Positions 1 through 9,592 of a stretch of DNA of 64,000 bases are shown here, piece after piece (the stretch's first letter is position 1; every line of letters starts with the position of its first letter). The stretch covers positions 372,001 through 436,000 of the forward strand of contig JAFLBS010000002.1 of the NCBI GenBank assembly GCA_017303755.1. The letters are read 5' to 3'. The position numbers were made by a program, and so were the translations under genes. This DNA comes from Flavobacteriales bacterium (GTDB lineage Bacteria > Bacteroidota > Bacteroidia > Flavobacteriales > Flavobacteriaceae). Under the pieces are notes generated by a model, which ran no database searches, was not told the origin of the DNA, and saw only the letters and a list, made by a program, of their open reading frames with translations.

Positions 1-1209
1 ATTCAGCTCAATAAAATTCAACAAGTAAACATTAATCAATCACTCATTCAGCGATTAATTGGTGTGTATGCTCTCGAAGTAGACACAGCCGGAAGCGACA
101 ATAAAGAAGGGAACATAAAAGCGATTTCGCACTCATTGGCATTAGCTTTAAAAGCAAAATTGTTAGAAAATACTAAGAAAAGTGAAGTTGTTGATACTGT
201 CGAAAATCAAGCGGAAATAATTACACCATCGGAACAACCATTTTTAAAAATTAATTTGCTGAGCCTGATTAAAGTCGGAATCACTTCCAATTACGTAAAA
301 AGCATCGGATTAATCCTGACGTTCTTTTTTACCATAATGGAAAATCTGGAGAATATTGGCAAAGACGATGTCATCAACGAAGATCAGATTGAAAAATTTG
401 TGAGCAATTCCGTTTGGTATTCGCTTTTGGTTGTGATTTTGGTGCTGTTTTCCATTGTTTTCATCATTAATGTAGTTCGCACTTTAGTAAAATATTTCAA
501 TTACACCATCACCAAACAAAAAGGTTCGTTATTGTTGTCATTCGGATTGATAAGCACTAAAAGTACCATCGTAAAACCCGAGAAAGTTCAAATGGTATCG
601 ATTTCTAGAAATTATTTTCAAAAAAAATTAAACGTTCTCGAAATCAAAATCAAACAAGCTGTTCGCGATGAAAAACAACACAGCAAAGCGCAAATCGAAG
701 TTCCGGGTTGTGATGAACGTGAGAAAGATGAAATTATAAAACTCATTTTTAAAGAGTTGCCCCAAAAAGGCGAAATGATGAAACCCAATTTTCGTAAATT
801 AGTCTTTTCTATTTTTATGATAATTGTACTACCTTTATCAGGATTTTTTACAATTGCCAATTACCATCCAGAACTACTGAATTATTCAAGTCTTGCTGTT
901 TTATATGCAACGTTTTTCTTGGTAATTTTGTTTTTCGGATTCAGAAATTACCGATTGTTTGTGAGTGATAATCACATCATTAAGCAAAGTGGAGCTTGGG
1001 ATATTGATAATGTAATCATCGAAATTGATAAAATTCAAGCCTTGTCAACCTCGCAGTTGTTTTGGCATAAAAGTTTGAATATTGGTTCGTTAACGATGCA
1101 TACAGCAGGCGGAAATGTAACGTTTCAGCTTGGAAATTATAACAAAGTAAAAGAATACGTTAACCTTTGGTTGTACCGAATTGAGACAACCAATAGTAAT
1201 TGGATGTAA
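1..1209 (+). CDS. PH-domain (bPH_2, YdbT-like) membrane protein, 5' partial
   Basis: The reading frame is open from base 1, so the true start lies before the window. Residues encoded from base 1 (KIQQVNINQSLIQRLIG, then VDTAGS) are the end of a first bacterial PH (bPH_2) domain. A linker and two hydrophobic stretches follow (around 280-350 and 415-480), then a second PH domain, another membrane pair (around 800-930) and a third PH domain with the typical HTAGG end. This is the YdbT architecture. Members are membrane proteins of unclear role; some sit beside stress or export genes. It ends 77 bases before menA on the same strand. Family call firm, function not known. Confidence 0.85.
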   Translation: MQLNKIQQVNINQSLIQRLIGVYALEVDTAGSDNKEGNIKAISHSLALALKAKLLENTKKSEVVDTVENQAEIITPSEQPFLKINLLSLIKVGITSNYVKSIGLILTFFFTIMENLENIGKDDVINEDQIEKFVSNSVWYSLLVVILVLFSIVFIINVVRTLVKYFNYTITKQKGSLLLSFGLISTKSTIVKPEKVQMVSISRNYFQKKLNVLEIKIKQAVRDEKQHSKAQIEVPGCDEREKDEIIKLIFKELPQKGEMMKPNFRKLVFSIFMIIVLPLSGFFTIANYHPELLNYSSLAVLYATFFLVILFFGFRNYRLFVSDNHIIKQSGAWDIDNVIIEIDKIQALSTSQLFWHKSLNIGSLTMHTAGGNVTFQLGNYNKVKEYVNLWLYRIETTNSNWM

Positions 1210-1286
1210 TAAAATAGTAGATTATTAATAAATTGGATTGTAAGTCTAACATTCTAAAAATCTAACAGTCTAAAAATCTAAAAAAA

Positions 1287-2231
1287 ATGAAACACTGGAT
1301 TGAAGCCGCAAGAGTACGTACTTTACCGCTTTCGGTATCGGGAATATTAGTTGGAAGTTTTTATGCAATGTCACAAGCCTATTTCAATTGGAAAATTGTG
1401 ATTTTTGCTCTATCAACTACTTTAGGGTTACAAATCCTTTCCAATTTTGCCAACGATTATGGCGATGGTATAAGAGGAACCGACAACGACGATAGAGTAG
1501 GTCCGAAACGCGCTATTCAAAGCGGAACAATCACTCCGCAAGCCATGAAAGTAGCCATGTTTTTCATGACATTTCTAACTTTGGTTTCAGCATTGATGCT
1601 AATTTATGTTTCCTTCAAAGGGAAATATCTGTTGTATTCCATTGTATTCTTCGTCCTAGGATTATTAGCAATTACGTCGGCAGTTCGCTATACAGTTGGT
1701 AAAAATCCTTATGGTTATCGAGGTTATGGCGATGTATTTGTATTTATTTTCTTTGGTTTGGTCAGTACATTCGGAATCTATTTTATGTTCTCAAAAACCA
1801 TTGATTGGTTGTTGTTATTGCCAGCAACGGCTATTGGGTTTCTGAGTGTGGGGGTTTTAAATTTGAATAATATGCGCGATGAAGAATCCGATCGAAAAGT
1901 AGGTAAAAACACTCTTGTCGTACAGAAAGGTGGCGCTTGGGCAAAAAAATACCACTTTTTTCTTGTGATTTCAGCCATGGTTTTGGTGCTCGTTTTTGCT
2001 TTTCTAAACAAATTTAAAATCGATCAATATATTTTTGTAGTGGCGTATTTTCCAATGCTAAGTCACTTAATAACTGTTTACAGAAACAAAGTGCCACGTT
2101 TTCTCGATCCTGAACTCAAAAAATTGGCAATAAGCACATTTTTACTTGCCGTTTTACTCTCACTTGCTTTGATATTTTTTGTATCAGACTTAATCATCTA
2201 TTACTTCAATAGTCTTATCGGAACATATTAA
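1287..2231 (+). CDS. menA: 1,4-dihydroxy-2-naphthoate polyprenyltransferase MenA
   Basis: Integral membrane prenyltransferase of the UbiA superfamily that attaches the polyprenyl tail to 1,4-dihydroxy-2-naphthoate, giving demethylmenaquinone. Both Asp-rich motifs are visible: NDYGDGIRGTDNDDR near residue 65 (prenyl-diphosphate/Mg binding) and NNMRDEESDRKVGKNT near residue 195. About eight hydrophobic helices fill the 314 residues, the usual length. The N-terminal WIEAARVRTLPLSVSG is typical of MenA. menC lies downstream in the same gene run, which supports menaquinone as the respiratory quinone. Confidence 0.95.
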   Translation: MKHWIEAARVRTLPLSVSGILVGSFYAMSQAYFNWKIVIFALSTTLGLQILSNFANDYGDGIRGTDNDDRVGPKRAIQSGTITPQAMKVAMFFMTFLTLVSALMLIYVSFKGKYLLYSIVFFVLGLLAITSAVRYTVGKNPYGYRGYGDVFVFIFFGLVSTFGIYFMFSKTIDWLLLLPATAIGFLSVGVLNLNNMRDEESDRKVGKNTLVVQKGGAWAKKYHFFLVISAMVLVLVFAFLNKFKIDQYIFVVAYFPMLSHLITVYRNKVPRFLDPELKKLAISTFLLAVLLSLALIFFVSDLIIYYFNSLIGTY

Positions 2232-2247
2232 TTATAAATCAATTAAC

Positions 2248-2925
2248 ATGAAAATAACTTTCTACGGTCATGCTTGCTTAGGTATTGAAGTAAGCGGAAA
2301 ATACATCATCGTTGACCCGTTCATTACTGGAAATCCAAAAGCGACTCATATTGACATCAACAGCCTAAAAGCAGATTATATTTTACTTACGCATGCACAT
2401 CAAGATCATACACTCGATGTAGAGGCCATTGCAAGCCGAACTGGAGCAGTTGTAGTGTCCAACTATGAAATCGCCTCTCATTACGGTGCAAAAGGCTTAA
2501 ATTACCATCCAATGAACCATGGTGGAAGCTGGAATTTCGATTTCGGAAAAGTAAAATATGTAATCGCTCTGCACACGAGTTCGTTTCCCGACGGAAGTTA
2601 CGGCGGTCAACCGGGCGGATTTGTGATCGAAGGCGAGCATAAAAACATCTACATCGCTGGCGATACAGCGCTTACTATGGATATGAAGCTCATTCCAATG
2701 CGAACCAAACTTGATCTAGCGATTCTTCCCATAGGCGACAATTTCACCATGGATGTTGATGACGCTATTATTGCTTCTGATTTTGTCGATTGTGATAAAA
2801 TTCTCGGCTATCATTTCGATACATTCGGTTACATCGAAATCAACCATACCGAAGCCAAAAAGAAATTTTTTGATGCTGGAAAAGACCTAATGCTACTCGA
2901 AATCGGAGAAAGTATCGCGCTTTAG
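2248..2925 (+). CDS. Metal-dependent hydrolase, metallo-beta-lactamase fold (UPF0173)
   Basis: Compact 225-residue metallo-beta-lactamase-fold protein of the UPF0173/UlaG-like type. The metal motif THAHQDHT is at about residues 49-56; other ligands are the Asp in IAGDTALT and the His in LGYHFDTF near the C-terminus. It starts 16 bases after menA, so it is probably cotranscribed. The substrate is not known for this family. Confidence 0.85.
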   Translation: MKITFYGHACLGIEVSGKYIIVDPFITGNPKATHIDINSLKADYILLTHAHQDHTLDVEAIASRTGAVVVSNYEIASHYGAKGLNYHPMNHGGSWNFDFGKVKYVIALHTSSFPDGSYGGQPGGFVIEGEHKNIYIAGDTALTMDMKLIPMRTKLDLAILPIGDNFTMDVDDAIIASDFVDCDKILGYHFDTFGYIEINHTEAKKKFFDAGKDLMLLEIGESIAL

Positions 2926-2926
2926 T

Positions 2927-3060
2927 GTCATTGCTAGTCGTCATTGCGAGCTTGTCATTGCGAGCTGACAAGCGAAGCAATCAGAAGCTATTTCCAGCTA
3001 TTCGCTCTATCTTTTTACTGTCAGTCACCCTGAGCGCAGTCGAAGGGCTTTTTCTTTAAC
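2927..3060. repeat. Intergenic repeat cluster (GTCATTGCGAGC / CCCTGAGCGCAGTCG families)
   Basis: The gap after the hydrolase holds GTCATTGCGAGC twice, a degenerate third copy, and the inverted end GCGAAGCAATC, followed by CACCCTGAGCGCAGTCGAAG. Both are dispersed palindromic elements of a kind common between genes in Bacteroidota. A related copy lies inside purL (63218-63250). No gene is seen here. Confidence 0.75.
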
Positions 3061-3163
3061 AGTAAAAAGGATGCCGCTTCTATCTGGGCTAGGGCAATCT
3101 GCATCAAAGTAATAATTCCTTAAAATTGGCACTCTAATTGTTAGTTACATTCAAAAAAATACA

Positions 3164-4339
3164 ATGAAATTAGTTAGAATTCTACTGTTTTTACTTCCAA
3201 TCGCATCCATTTCGCAATCCAAAGAAGGATATTGGGATAGTGTTCGCATTACTTCCGAAACTATTTCAGTCAACTCAAGTGAAAAGAAATTGGTTAAAAC
3301 CGCTAATTTCCCTGAAGGAACTACCGAAGTGGTGTTTAGAGTAACCGTTCTCGACGATAATCAACAACTTTCCAGTAGTTTGGTGTCACTTCTAAAAGCC
3401 ATTCCCGATCCAACTGGAATCAGTCAAGGTTCGGCTGGAGCTGTTTTTTTAGTTTCTAAAATAGCAGGCGAGGACAAATGCAAGTTCTCTGTTTTTTCTT
3501 CTGCTAGTGATGCAGAGAATTTTGTGAAAACTGGAAAATCGAACAATGCAATTTACACCCAAAATACTCCTGTAAATAAAGATGCTAAATTGTTCTCAAC
3601 AGAATCGGATAATTTTTGGTTTGTGTTTGAAAGCAACAACTGGATTCTTAAAGAAAAAATCGCACTCGAAGTAGTGCCTTGGGTGGATCATAAATTAAGT
3701 CGTGGTTGGAATTCAGACACCAAAAAAGAACTGATTTCATTACTCGAAAAGCAAAAAGTAACCGCTTCTTTAAAGAAGAAAGACGAGTTTTTTGCCTTGT
3801 TTATAGATGATTTTAGTAAAAAATACACCTACAAAGAATACAAACAATTACTTCAAGTAGAGAAAACTAATGCGTTGGAAATCTTTACAGAAAGTACTTT
3901 AAAAAAATCAGGTGAAGTCGAAAAATTTTACAACACCATACGTGATCGTTCGTACAATTTATTTCAACAAGGAAAAACCAATGAAGCCATCGATGTCATC
4001 AACACCGAAATGATTGCAAAGAAAAGAGCTACGTATAAAGATTTCGGGCTTTTAGGTGATTATTATCTGCTTTCAAAACAATTTGCTAAAGCTGAAGAAG
4101 CCTATCAAAACGGATTGAAATTAAATCCTTCAGAAATTAATTTTCAACTCAATCTAGCTCACGTATATTTATTTACTGATCGTGCCTCAGAAGCCAAGAT
4201 AATCTATAAAAAATATGCCAATCAAACGCTGTTCACAGGGAAAACATGGAAAGAACAAGTGAAAGCCGATTTTGAAAATTTTGAGCAACGCGGATTTCCA
4301 AAACAAAACTACAAGAAAATCCTTCGAATGATTGAGTAA
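3164..4339 (+). CDS. Exported tetratricopeptide-repeat protein
   Basis: 391 residues with a signal peptide (MKLVRILLFLLPIASIS), so exported or periplasmic. The first half is a beta-rich region I do not recognise. The C-terminal part has TPR-like helices: LFQQGKTNEAIDVIN, and YYLLSKQFAKAEEAYQNGL followed by NPSEINFQLNLAHVYL. It lies between the hydrolase and menC on the same strand. No enzymatic motif is visible; a scaffold or protein-interaction role is inferred. Confidence 0.7.
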   Translation: MKLVRILLFLLPIASISQSKEGYWDSVRITSETISVNSSEKKLVKTANFPEGTTEVVFRVTVLDDNQQLSSSLVSLLKAIPDPTGISQGSAGAVFLVSKIAGEDKCKFSVFSSASDAENFVKTGKSNNAIYTQNTPVNKDAKLFSTESDNFWFVFESNNWILKEKIALEVVPWVDHKLSRGWNSDTKKELISLLEKQKVTASLKKKDEFFALFIDDFSKKYTYKEYKQLLQVEKTNALEIFTESTLKKSGEVEKFYNTIRDRSYNLFQQGKTNEAIDVINTEMIAKKRATYKDFGLLGDYYLLSKQFAKAEEAYQNGLKLNPSEINFQLNLAHVYLFTDRASEAKIIYKKYANQTLFTGKTWKEQVKADFENFEQRGFPKQNYKKILRMIE

Positions 4340-4348
4340 TTCCTTTTT

Positions 4349-5395
4349 ATGAAAGCAACCTATCACCGCTATTTACTTAATTTCAAGCGACCTTCCGGAA
4401 CGTCACGCGGCGTGTTGACTGAGAAAGAAACGTGGTTCATTGTTCTAGAGGAAAATGGAAAAAAAGGAATAGGTGAGTGCGGAATCCTTCGAACATTGAG
4501 CGTTGATGATCGTCCTGACTACGAAGAGAAACTGCGTTGGACCTGCGAAAACATTCACTTGGGAAAGGATAAGCTTTGGGAAAGTTTAATCGAATTTCCG
4601 TCGATTCAATTTGGCGTTGAAATGGCTTTTTTGTCGTTAGTAAGCGAAAATCCATTTGTTTTATTTCCGTCTGAATTTACAAAAGGTAATGAATCAATTG
4701 GAATTAATGGTTTGGTTTGGATGGGAGAAGAGTCGTTTATGAAGCAGCAAATCGAAGAAAAATTAGCACAAGGTTTTAGTTGCATCAAGCTCAAAATCGG
4801 AGCCATAGATTTTCAAAAAGAACTCGATTTATTGCGCTTTATCCGAAGTAATTTTGACGAGAACACCGTAGAAATCAGAGTGGATGCCAATGGCGCTTTT
4901 TGTGAAAATGATGCTTTAGATAAATTAAATCAATTGGCTGGTTTTAAATTACATAGTATCGAACAACCAATTGCTAAAAATCACACTGACACTATGGCAG
5001 AGTTGTGCAAAATCACTCCTTTTCCGATTGCTTTAGACGAAGAACTAATTGGAGTGTTTTCTTTAGAAGAAAAAAACAAATTACTTCAAAAAATTCGTCC
5101 GCAATACATCATTTTAAAACCTAGTTTGATAGGCGGTTTTAAAGGTACAAAAGAATGGATTGACTTAGCCGAACAATTGAATATCGGTTGGTGGATAACT
5201 TCAGCCTTAGAAAGTAATGTTGGATTGAATGCTATTGCACAATTTACCTTTTTACAAAACAATCCAATGCCACAAGGTTTGGGAACAGGAGGTTTGTACA
5301 CCAACAACTTTGATTGTCCTTTAGAAGTAGAAAACGGAAATTTGTGGTATCGAAACGATACACAATGGCAAGAAGGTATTTTTGAATTACTCTAA
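4349..5395 (+). CDS. menC: o-Succinylbenzoate synthase MenC (enolase superfamily)
   Basis: Catalyses SHCHC to o-succinylbenzoate in menaquinone synthesis. Enolase-superfamily marks: the catalytic-lysine strand CIKLKIG near residue 150, metal ligands in RVDANGAF, SIEQP and LDEELIG, and a second lysine in YIILKPSLIGG. 348 residues, the usual length. It begins 9 bases after the TPR gene and ends next to a convergent gene. The related dipeptide epimerases are an alternative, but the link with menA favours MenC. Confidence 0.9.
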   Translation: MKATYHRYLLNFKRPSGTSRGVLTEKETWFIVLEENGKKGIGECGILRTLSVDDRPDYEEKLRWTCENIHLGKDKLWESLIEFPSIQFGVEMAFLSLVSENPFVLFPSEFTKGNESIGINGLVWMGEESFMKQQIEEKLAQGFSCIKLKIGAIDFQKELDLLRFIRSNFDENTVEIRVDANGAFCENDALDKLNQLAGFKLHSIEQPIAKNHTDTMAELCKITPFPIALDEELIGVFSLEEKNKLLQKIRPQYIILKPSLIGGFKGTKEWIDLAEQLNIGWWITSALESNVGLNAIAQFTFLQNNPMPQGLGTGGLYTNNFDCPLEVENGNLWYRNDTQWQEGIFELL

Positions 5396-6070
5396 TTACT
5401 TACTTGGTTTGATATTGGTAAAAAAATACGTAAGCGCTGTTGTTTTCAGCGCTTCTTTTTTCATTGTATTGCTTTCAAATTCTAAAAACAAGTAATAGTT
5501 ATCTTGTGCAAAACAAAAGGCATAACCATTAAAAAGCGAATTGTTTTTATTTACTGTGTACGTAATGGTTTTTAAATCTTCACCTTCGATTTCAACCGAT
5601 TTTAAATCTGAACCACGTTTTAAGCTCTTAAAAACGACTTCTGCATTTTCCTTGCTTTCAAAATCATGAATGAATACGGTTAGGTTTTCTGGAGTTTTAA
5701 ATGCTAATTTCAGTGAGTCGTCATAGTTTTTCTGCAAATACCAGTCTTTAGCAATTTTTATTTTGGTTTCAATATCAAGACTTACTAAAGTGTCTTTTAC
5801 CAGTTTTTTTACTTGATACAATTTTTTTTCACTTTCAGAAACGCTATCCAATTGTTTATACGACAAGTACAAAAATTGATTTGACTTTGAGCTAATTTGT
5901 GCTTCTCTCAATGCTCTGACATAATCGTAATCAACATTTGGCAACGGAGTAGAATTGTAATTGGTACTTTTGTTGTTCATGTTAGAGCAAGTATACATCA
6001 ACCTTCCCACCATGAAAAGGGTGATACAAACACTGAGCATAATTTTCCAAGTGGCTCTATCGTCGCTCAT
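5396..6070 (-). CDS. Hypothetical membrane-anchored protein
   Basis: 224 residues with one N-terminal hydrophobic helix (IMLSVCITLFMVGRLMY) followed by a polar, probably periplasmic domain. I do not recognise the family. Its start codon lies just after the stop of the upstream lipoprotein gene on the same strand (one base between them), so the two are probably cotranslated. It converges on menC with adjacent stops. Confidence 0.6.
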   Translation of the reverse strand: MSDDRATWKIMLSVCITLFMVGRLMYTCSNMNNKSTNYNSTPLPNVDYDYVRALREAQISSKSNQFLYLSYKQLDSVSESEKKLYQVKKLVKDTLVSLDIETKIKIAKDWYLQKNYDDSLKLAFKTPENLTVFIHDFESKENAEVVFKSLKRGSDLKSVEIEGEDLKTITYTVNKNNSLFNGYAFCFAQDNYYLFLEFESNTMKKEALKTTALTYFFTNIKPSK

Positions 6071-6071
6071 T

Positions 6072-6842
6072 CTATCTTATGTCAGCCGAATTAAGGTTTA
6101 AATCGGTTATCTTTTTTCCGCTACTATCTTGATATATGTACTTCACCTTTGAGATAGCATATTTTGACATACCTTGAGCCAAAGTTCTAAAGTCTGAGCT
6201 TCTCAAAATGGCTTCTTTCATTAGACTTTTAGCTTCATCATTTTTTATTAGTTCAGCAAATTCACCACTAACTTCAACCGTATAAACTAACTCATTCGCT
6301 GCACTAATGTCAATTTTAGTGATTTTTGTTCCTTCTTCTTTATTTTCAATAGGCAGACTTTGATTCATGACTGCTAACATCTCTTTTAATTCTGAGGTTA
6401 TTGTTGAAGAACCACTACTAATACCAGTATTCGGTTTTTGAGTTTTGAGTAACTCGTCTAATTTTTTCTTATCTACTTCAACAGCAGTAATTTCTCGATT
6501 ATTATTAGCATAAAATCCAATAAAAAAAGTGACTCCTTCTTCTATCAAGTCTTTGGAGGCTTCGTCTTGAGTAAAAACTGTAGTCATAAGACTAGGTGCA
6601 ATTTGTGAGTAAAGTGATTGGTTTTCAGGAGTATATTCCAAATTGGTTTCGAAACGAATTTCAATATTGTTATTTTCAATCAACTTTGCAGAAGTAGCGG
6701 TAATGATATGAGTGGTATAAAACTGTGATGATTTATTATAAGATGTTACAAAGTCATTTGCCTTTTGTTGAGTATTTTTACAACTGATAAGCATCAATTG
6801 GAATGCAATAATAAGCAGGATTTTAATTGATTTTTTTTTCAT
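6072..6842 (-). CDS. Hypothetical lipoprotein
   Basis: 256 residues. The N-terminus is a lipoprotein signal: a basic start, then a hydrophobic core ending LMLISCKN with the lipobox Cys at about residue 21. The mature part is charged, with no domain that I recognise. It is the first gene of a two-gene unit with the membrane-anchored protein downstream. An A+T-rich gap of about 130 bases separates it from the PepSY gene. Confidence 0.65.
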   Translation of the reverse strand: MKKKSIKILLIIAFQLMLISCKNTQQKANDFVTSYNKSSQFYTTHIITATSAKLIENNNIEIRFETNLEYTPENQSLYSQIAPSLMTTVFTQDEASKDLIEEGVTFFIGFYANNNREITAVEVDKKKLDELLKTQKPNTGISSGSSTITSELKEMLAVMNQSLPIENKEEGTKITKIDISAANELVYTVEVSGEFAELIKNDEAKSLMKEAILRSSDFRTLAQGMSKYAISKVKYIYQDSSGKKITDLNLNSADIR

Positions 6843-6976
6843 AGTTCTAGTTTTTAAGAGTTGCAGATTTGTAATTTTTTAAAAATCAATTCAATCACAA
6901 ATACTTTAATTTTTTCAAATATAAAGATTTAAATTTTGGTAGAATTTTTTTTCAGATTAATTAGTTGAGTTTAGGA

Positions 6977-7558
6977 TTATTCTAAACTTGTGCTTTTTCG
7001 CATTCGTTTTGGACCATACCAGAGCCAAAATCCCGTGATAGTGAACACAAGTAAAGCCAATCCCATTATCGTGGTGTACATTAGCTTAATTTGACCGTTA
7101 CTGGTTTTAAAATAGTAATCGAGAATGGAACCATCGTGTATTTTCTCTATATAGTCAGCTCTTCGTTGTTCGATGTGTAACAGTTTTCCAGTTGCTCCAT
7201 CAAGTTGGATTCCAATAAAATTTTCTGCAAAAACAAACTTCACCATACCTTTTTCTTTGTGAACATCAATTCGTTCGACTTCTAGTGAACCATTCTTGTC
7301 AATGGAATCTTTCACGATTATGCATGCATTTTTGTACAAACTGTCCAACGAAATCCATTTTTTTAATTCGGTTGTAGTTCCTTCGTAGGACTTGGCCAAT
7401 AGCATTCCGTTACTGTGCTTTTTCCAACCTAATAAGAGTCCGCTAATCGAAATAAAAAAGAAAAAGATGAACAAAAAAGCACCTGTAGTTCGATGAATTT
7501 TTCTAAAAAGACGAAGTAGCTTCGCTTGTTTTTGTCGTTGAGTAGTTTCAGATATCAA
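6977..7558 (-). CDS. PepSY-associated transmembrane protein
   Basis: 193 residues. It starts with a basic segment (FRKIHRTTGAFLF) and a first helix, has an extracytoplasmic PepSY-type region (residues about 45-140, ending GKLLHIEQRRADYIEKIHDGSILDYY), and closes with a second helix (LMYTTIMGLALLVFTITGFWLWYGPKR). This is the short PepSY_TM architecture, often found beside iron uptake genes; no such neighbour is visible here. Confidence 0.85.
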   Translation of the reverse strand: MISETTQRQKQAKLLRLFRKIHRTTGAFLFIFFFFISISGLLLGWKKHSNGMLLAKSYEGTTTELKKWISLDSLYKNACIIVKDSIDKNGSLEVERIDVHKEKGMVKFVFAENFIGIQLDGATGKLLHIEQRRADYIEKIHDGSILDYYFKTSNGQIKLMYTTIMGLALLVFTITGFWLWYGPKRMRKSTSLE

Positions 7559-7623
7559 AAAGAAATGGTTTTAAAGCTGTAAATTTAGAATAAATAGGCA
7601 ATTAGGAAAGGCGTAAACAAAAA

Positions 7624-7646
7624 AACCATCCGTAAAACGAATGGTT
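7624..7646 (-). terminator. Rho-independent terminator of the fad operon
   Basis: On the minus strand, AACCATTCG and CGGATGGTT form a nine-pair stem around a TTTTA loop, followed by a run of T. It lies just downstream of the acyl-CoA dehydrogenase stop. Confidence 0.8.
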
Positions 7647-7669
7647 TTTCTTAATTAACATAACTAAAA

Positions 7670-9460
7670 TTAAAAACAGTAACTATTTTCTGCGACTAAC
7701 TTCGCAGTAATAGTTTCTCTTAGACCAACAATATTTGGCATGTTGGTGTATTTTGTAAATCGACGTAATCCCATCAGCATCATGCGTTGTTCATCGCCTT
7801 CAGCAAATGAAATAATACTTTCTTTTCCTTTTTGAGTCACCACATCAACGGCTTTGTACAAATACAATTTGGCCATAGCAATTTGCTCATTCACATTACT
7901 TTCGCCTTGTTTTTTAGCCATCTTTTCGGTACGTAAAAGTGTACTTTCTGCCATGTATATTTCAATCAACATATCGGCTGCTGCCATTAATAACTGTTGA
8001 TGACCTTCTAAATCGGGACCGTATTTCTGAACTGCTCCACCAGCAACCATTAAAAAGGCTTTTTTCAATTTGCCGATCATTTCTTTTTCTTCAGAGAATA
8101 ATTCAGAATAATCAGGTGTGTCGAATGATGGAATTCCCATTAATTCTTCCTGAACTTTTGTGGCTGGACCTAATAAATCAACATGACCTTTGAAGGCTTT
8201 TTTGATTAACATTCCCACAGAAAGCATACGGTTGATTTCGTTCGTACCTTCGTAAATACGAGCAATACGAGCATCGCGCCAAGCGCTTTCCATTGGTGTA
8301 TCTTCAGAGAATCCCATTCCGCCATAAATTTGAATTCCTTCATCAGCACAATTTTGAACATCTTCAGAAACGGCTACTTTTAGAATCGAACATTCGATAG
8401 CAAATTCTTCAACACCTTTCAATTCGGCTTCTTGATGCGAAGTTCCTTCCGCTTCACGAATTTTGATACGGTTTTCAATGTCTTTTGCTGCACGATACGT
8501 TGCGCTTTCACCAGCATAACAACTGGTTGCCATTTCGGCTATTTTGTAACGAATAGCACCAAAACTTGAAATTGGCACATCAAATTGATAACGTTCGTTA
8601 GCGTAATTAATCGCATTAGAAGTCACTCTACGTTGCGCATCCAAACACGCAGCTGCCAATTTAATACGACCTACATTCAAAGCATTCATGGCGATTTTGA
8701 AACCATTTCCTCTTTCGGATAACATGTTTTCAACAGGAACTTTAGTATCAGCAAAGAAGACTTGACGAGTAGAAGAAGCACGAATTCCTAATTTATGTTC
8801 TTCTTCGTTCATGGTAATTCCGTTGCTCGGATCGTTTTCTACAATAAATCCGGTAATGTTTTTGTCATCTTCAATTCGAGCAAAAACGATGAAAAGTGAA
8901 CAAAAACCAGCGTTGGAAATCCACATTTTTTGTCCCGTGATTTTGTAATGCGTTCCATCTTCCGATAAAACTGCTTTCGTTTTTCCTGAGTTAGCGTCAG
9001 ATCCTGCGCCTGGTTCAGTCAAACAATATGCACCAAACCATTCGCCTGAGGCCAATTTCGGTACGTATTTTTGTTTTTGCTCTTCGGTTCCGTACAACGT
9101 GATTGGCATAGTCCCGATTCCGGTATGCGCACCAAAAGCAGTTGAAAACGAACCCGTTGCACCCGAAATGTAATCACATACCAAGCATGTGTCTACAAAT
9201 CCCATTCCCATTCCGCCATACGATTCAGGAACTGCTACGCTCAAAAAGCCCATTTCTCCCGCTTTGCGCATCATTTCTTCTGTGAAGGCGTAATCTTTGT
9301 GTTCAAAACGGTCTTTGTTAGGCCAAATTTCCTTGTCGACAAATTCTTTCACCGAATCGCGCATCATGATTTGTTCTTCTGAGAAATCTTCGGGTGTAAA
9401 GACGTTCTCACATTTGGTTTCTTTTACGAGGAATTGTCCTCCACGAGTGATATCTTCCAT
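7670..9460 (-). CDS. Acyl-CoA dehydrogenase
   Basis: 596-residue FAD enzyme for the first step of fatty-acid beta-oxidation. Seen: N-terminal helical domain, LTEPGAGSDANSGKTKA (FAD/substrate region), KMWISNAGF, and the signature IYEGTNEINRML, then a helical extension of about 150 residues that makes it longer than short-chain enzymes (about 380). It is the last gene of a run with thiolase and the FadN-like fusion. Chain-length specificity cannot be told from sequence alone. Confidence 0.92.
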   Translation of the reverse strand: MEDITRGGQFLVKETKCENVFTPEDFSEEQIMMRDSVKEFVDKEIWPNKDRFEHKDYAFTEEMMRKAGEMGFLSVAVPESYGGMGMGFVDTCLVCDYISGATGSFSTAFGAHTGIGTMPITLYGTEEQKQKYVPKLASGEWFGAYCLTEPGAGSDANSGKTKAVLSEDGTHYKITGQKMWISNAGFCSLFIVFARIEDDKNITGFIVENDPSNGITMNEEEHKLGIRASSTRQVFFADTKVPVENMLSERGNGFKIAMNALNVGRIKLAAACLDAQRRVTSNAINYANERYQFDVPISSFGAIRYKIAEMATSCYAGESATYRAAKDIENRIKIREAEGTSHQEAELKGVEEFAIECSILKVAVSEDVQNCADEGIQIYGGMGFSEDTPMESAWRDARIARIYEGTNEINRMLSVGMLIKKAFKGHVDLLGPATKVQEELMGIPSFDTPDYSELFSEEKEMIGKLKKAFLMVAGGAVQKYGPDLEGHQQLLMAAADMLIEIYMAESTLLRTEKMAKKQGESNVNEQIAMAKLYLYKAVDVVTQKGKESIISFAEGDEQRMMLMGLRRFTKYTNMPNIVGLRETITAKLVAENSYCF

Positions 9461-9496
9461 AGTTTATGTTTTATTAATAGGTTTATTTTCAAAGTT

Positions 9497-9569
9497 GTCA
9501 TTCCGACGAAGGAGGAATCTCATCAAGCAATTCCTCAGTATTATGAGATTCCTCCTTCGTCGGAATGAC
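9497..9569. repeat. Long perfect inverted repeat inside the fad operon
   Basis: Bases 9497-9523 are exactly complementary to 9543-9569 (27 pairs, 19-base loop). The outer part reads GTCATTCCGACGAAGG, a dispersed flavobacterial element. The hairpin lies between the thiolase and acyl-CoA dehydrogenase genes, so it would form in the operon transcript and could affect mRNA stability or polarity. Confidence 0.85.
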
Positions 9570-9592
9570 AAAAGACAGAGGAATCTTTTTCT

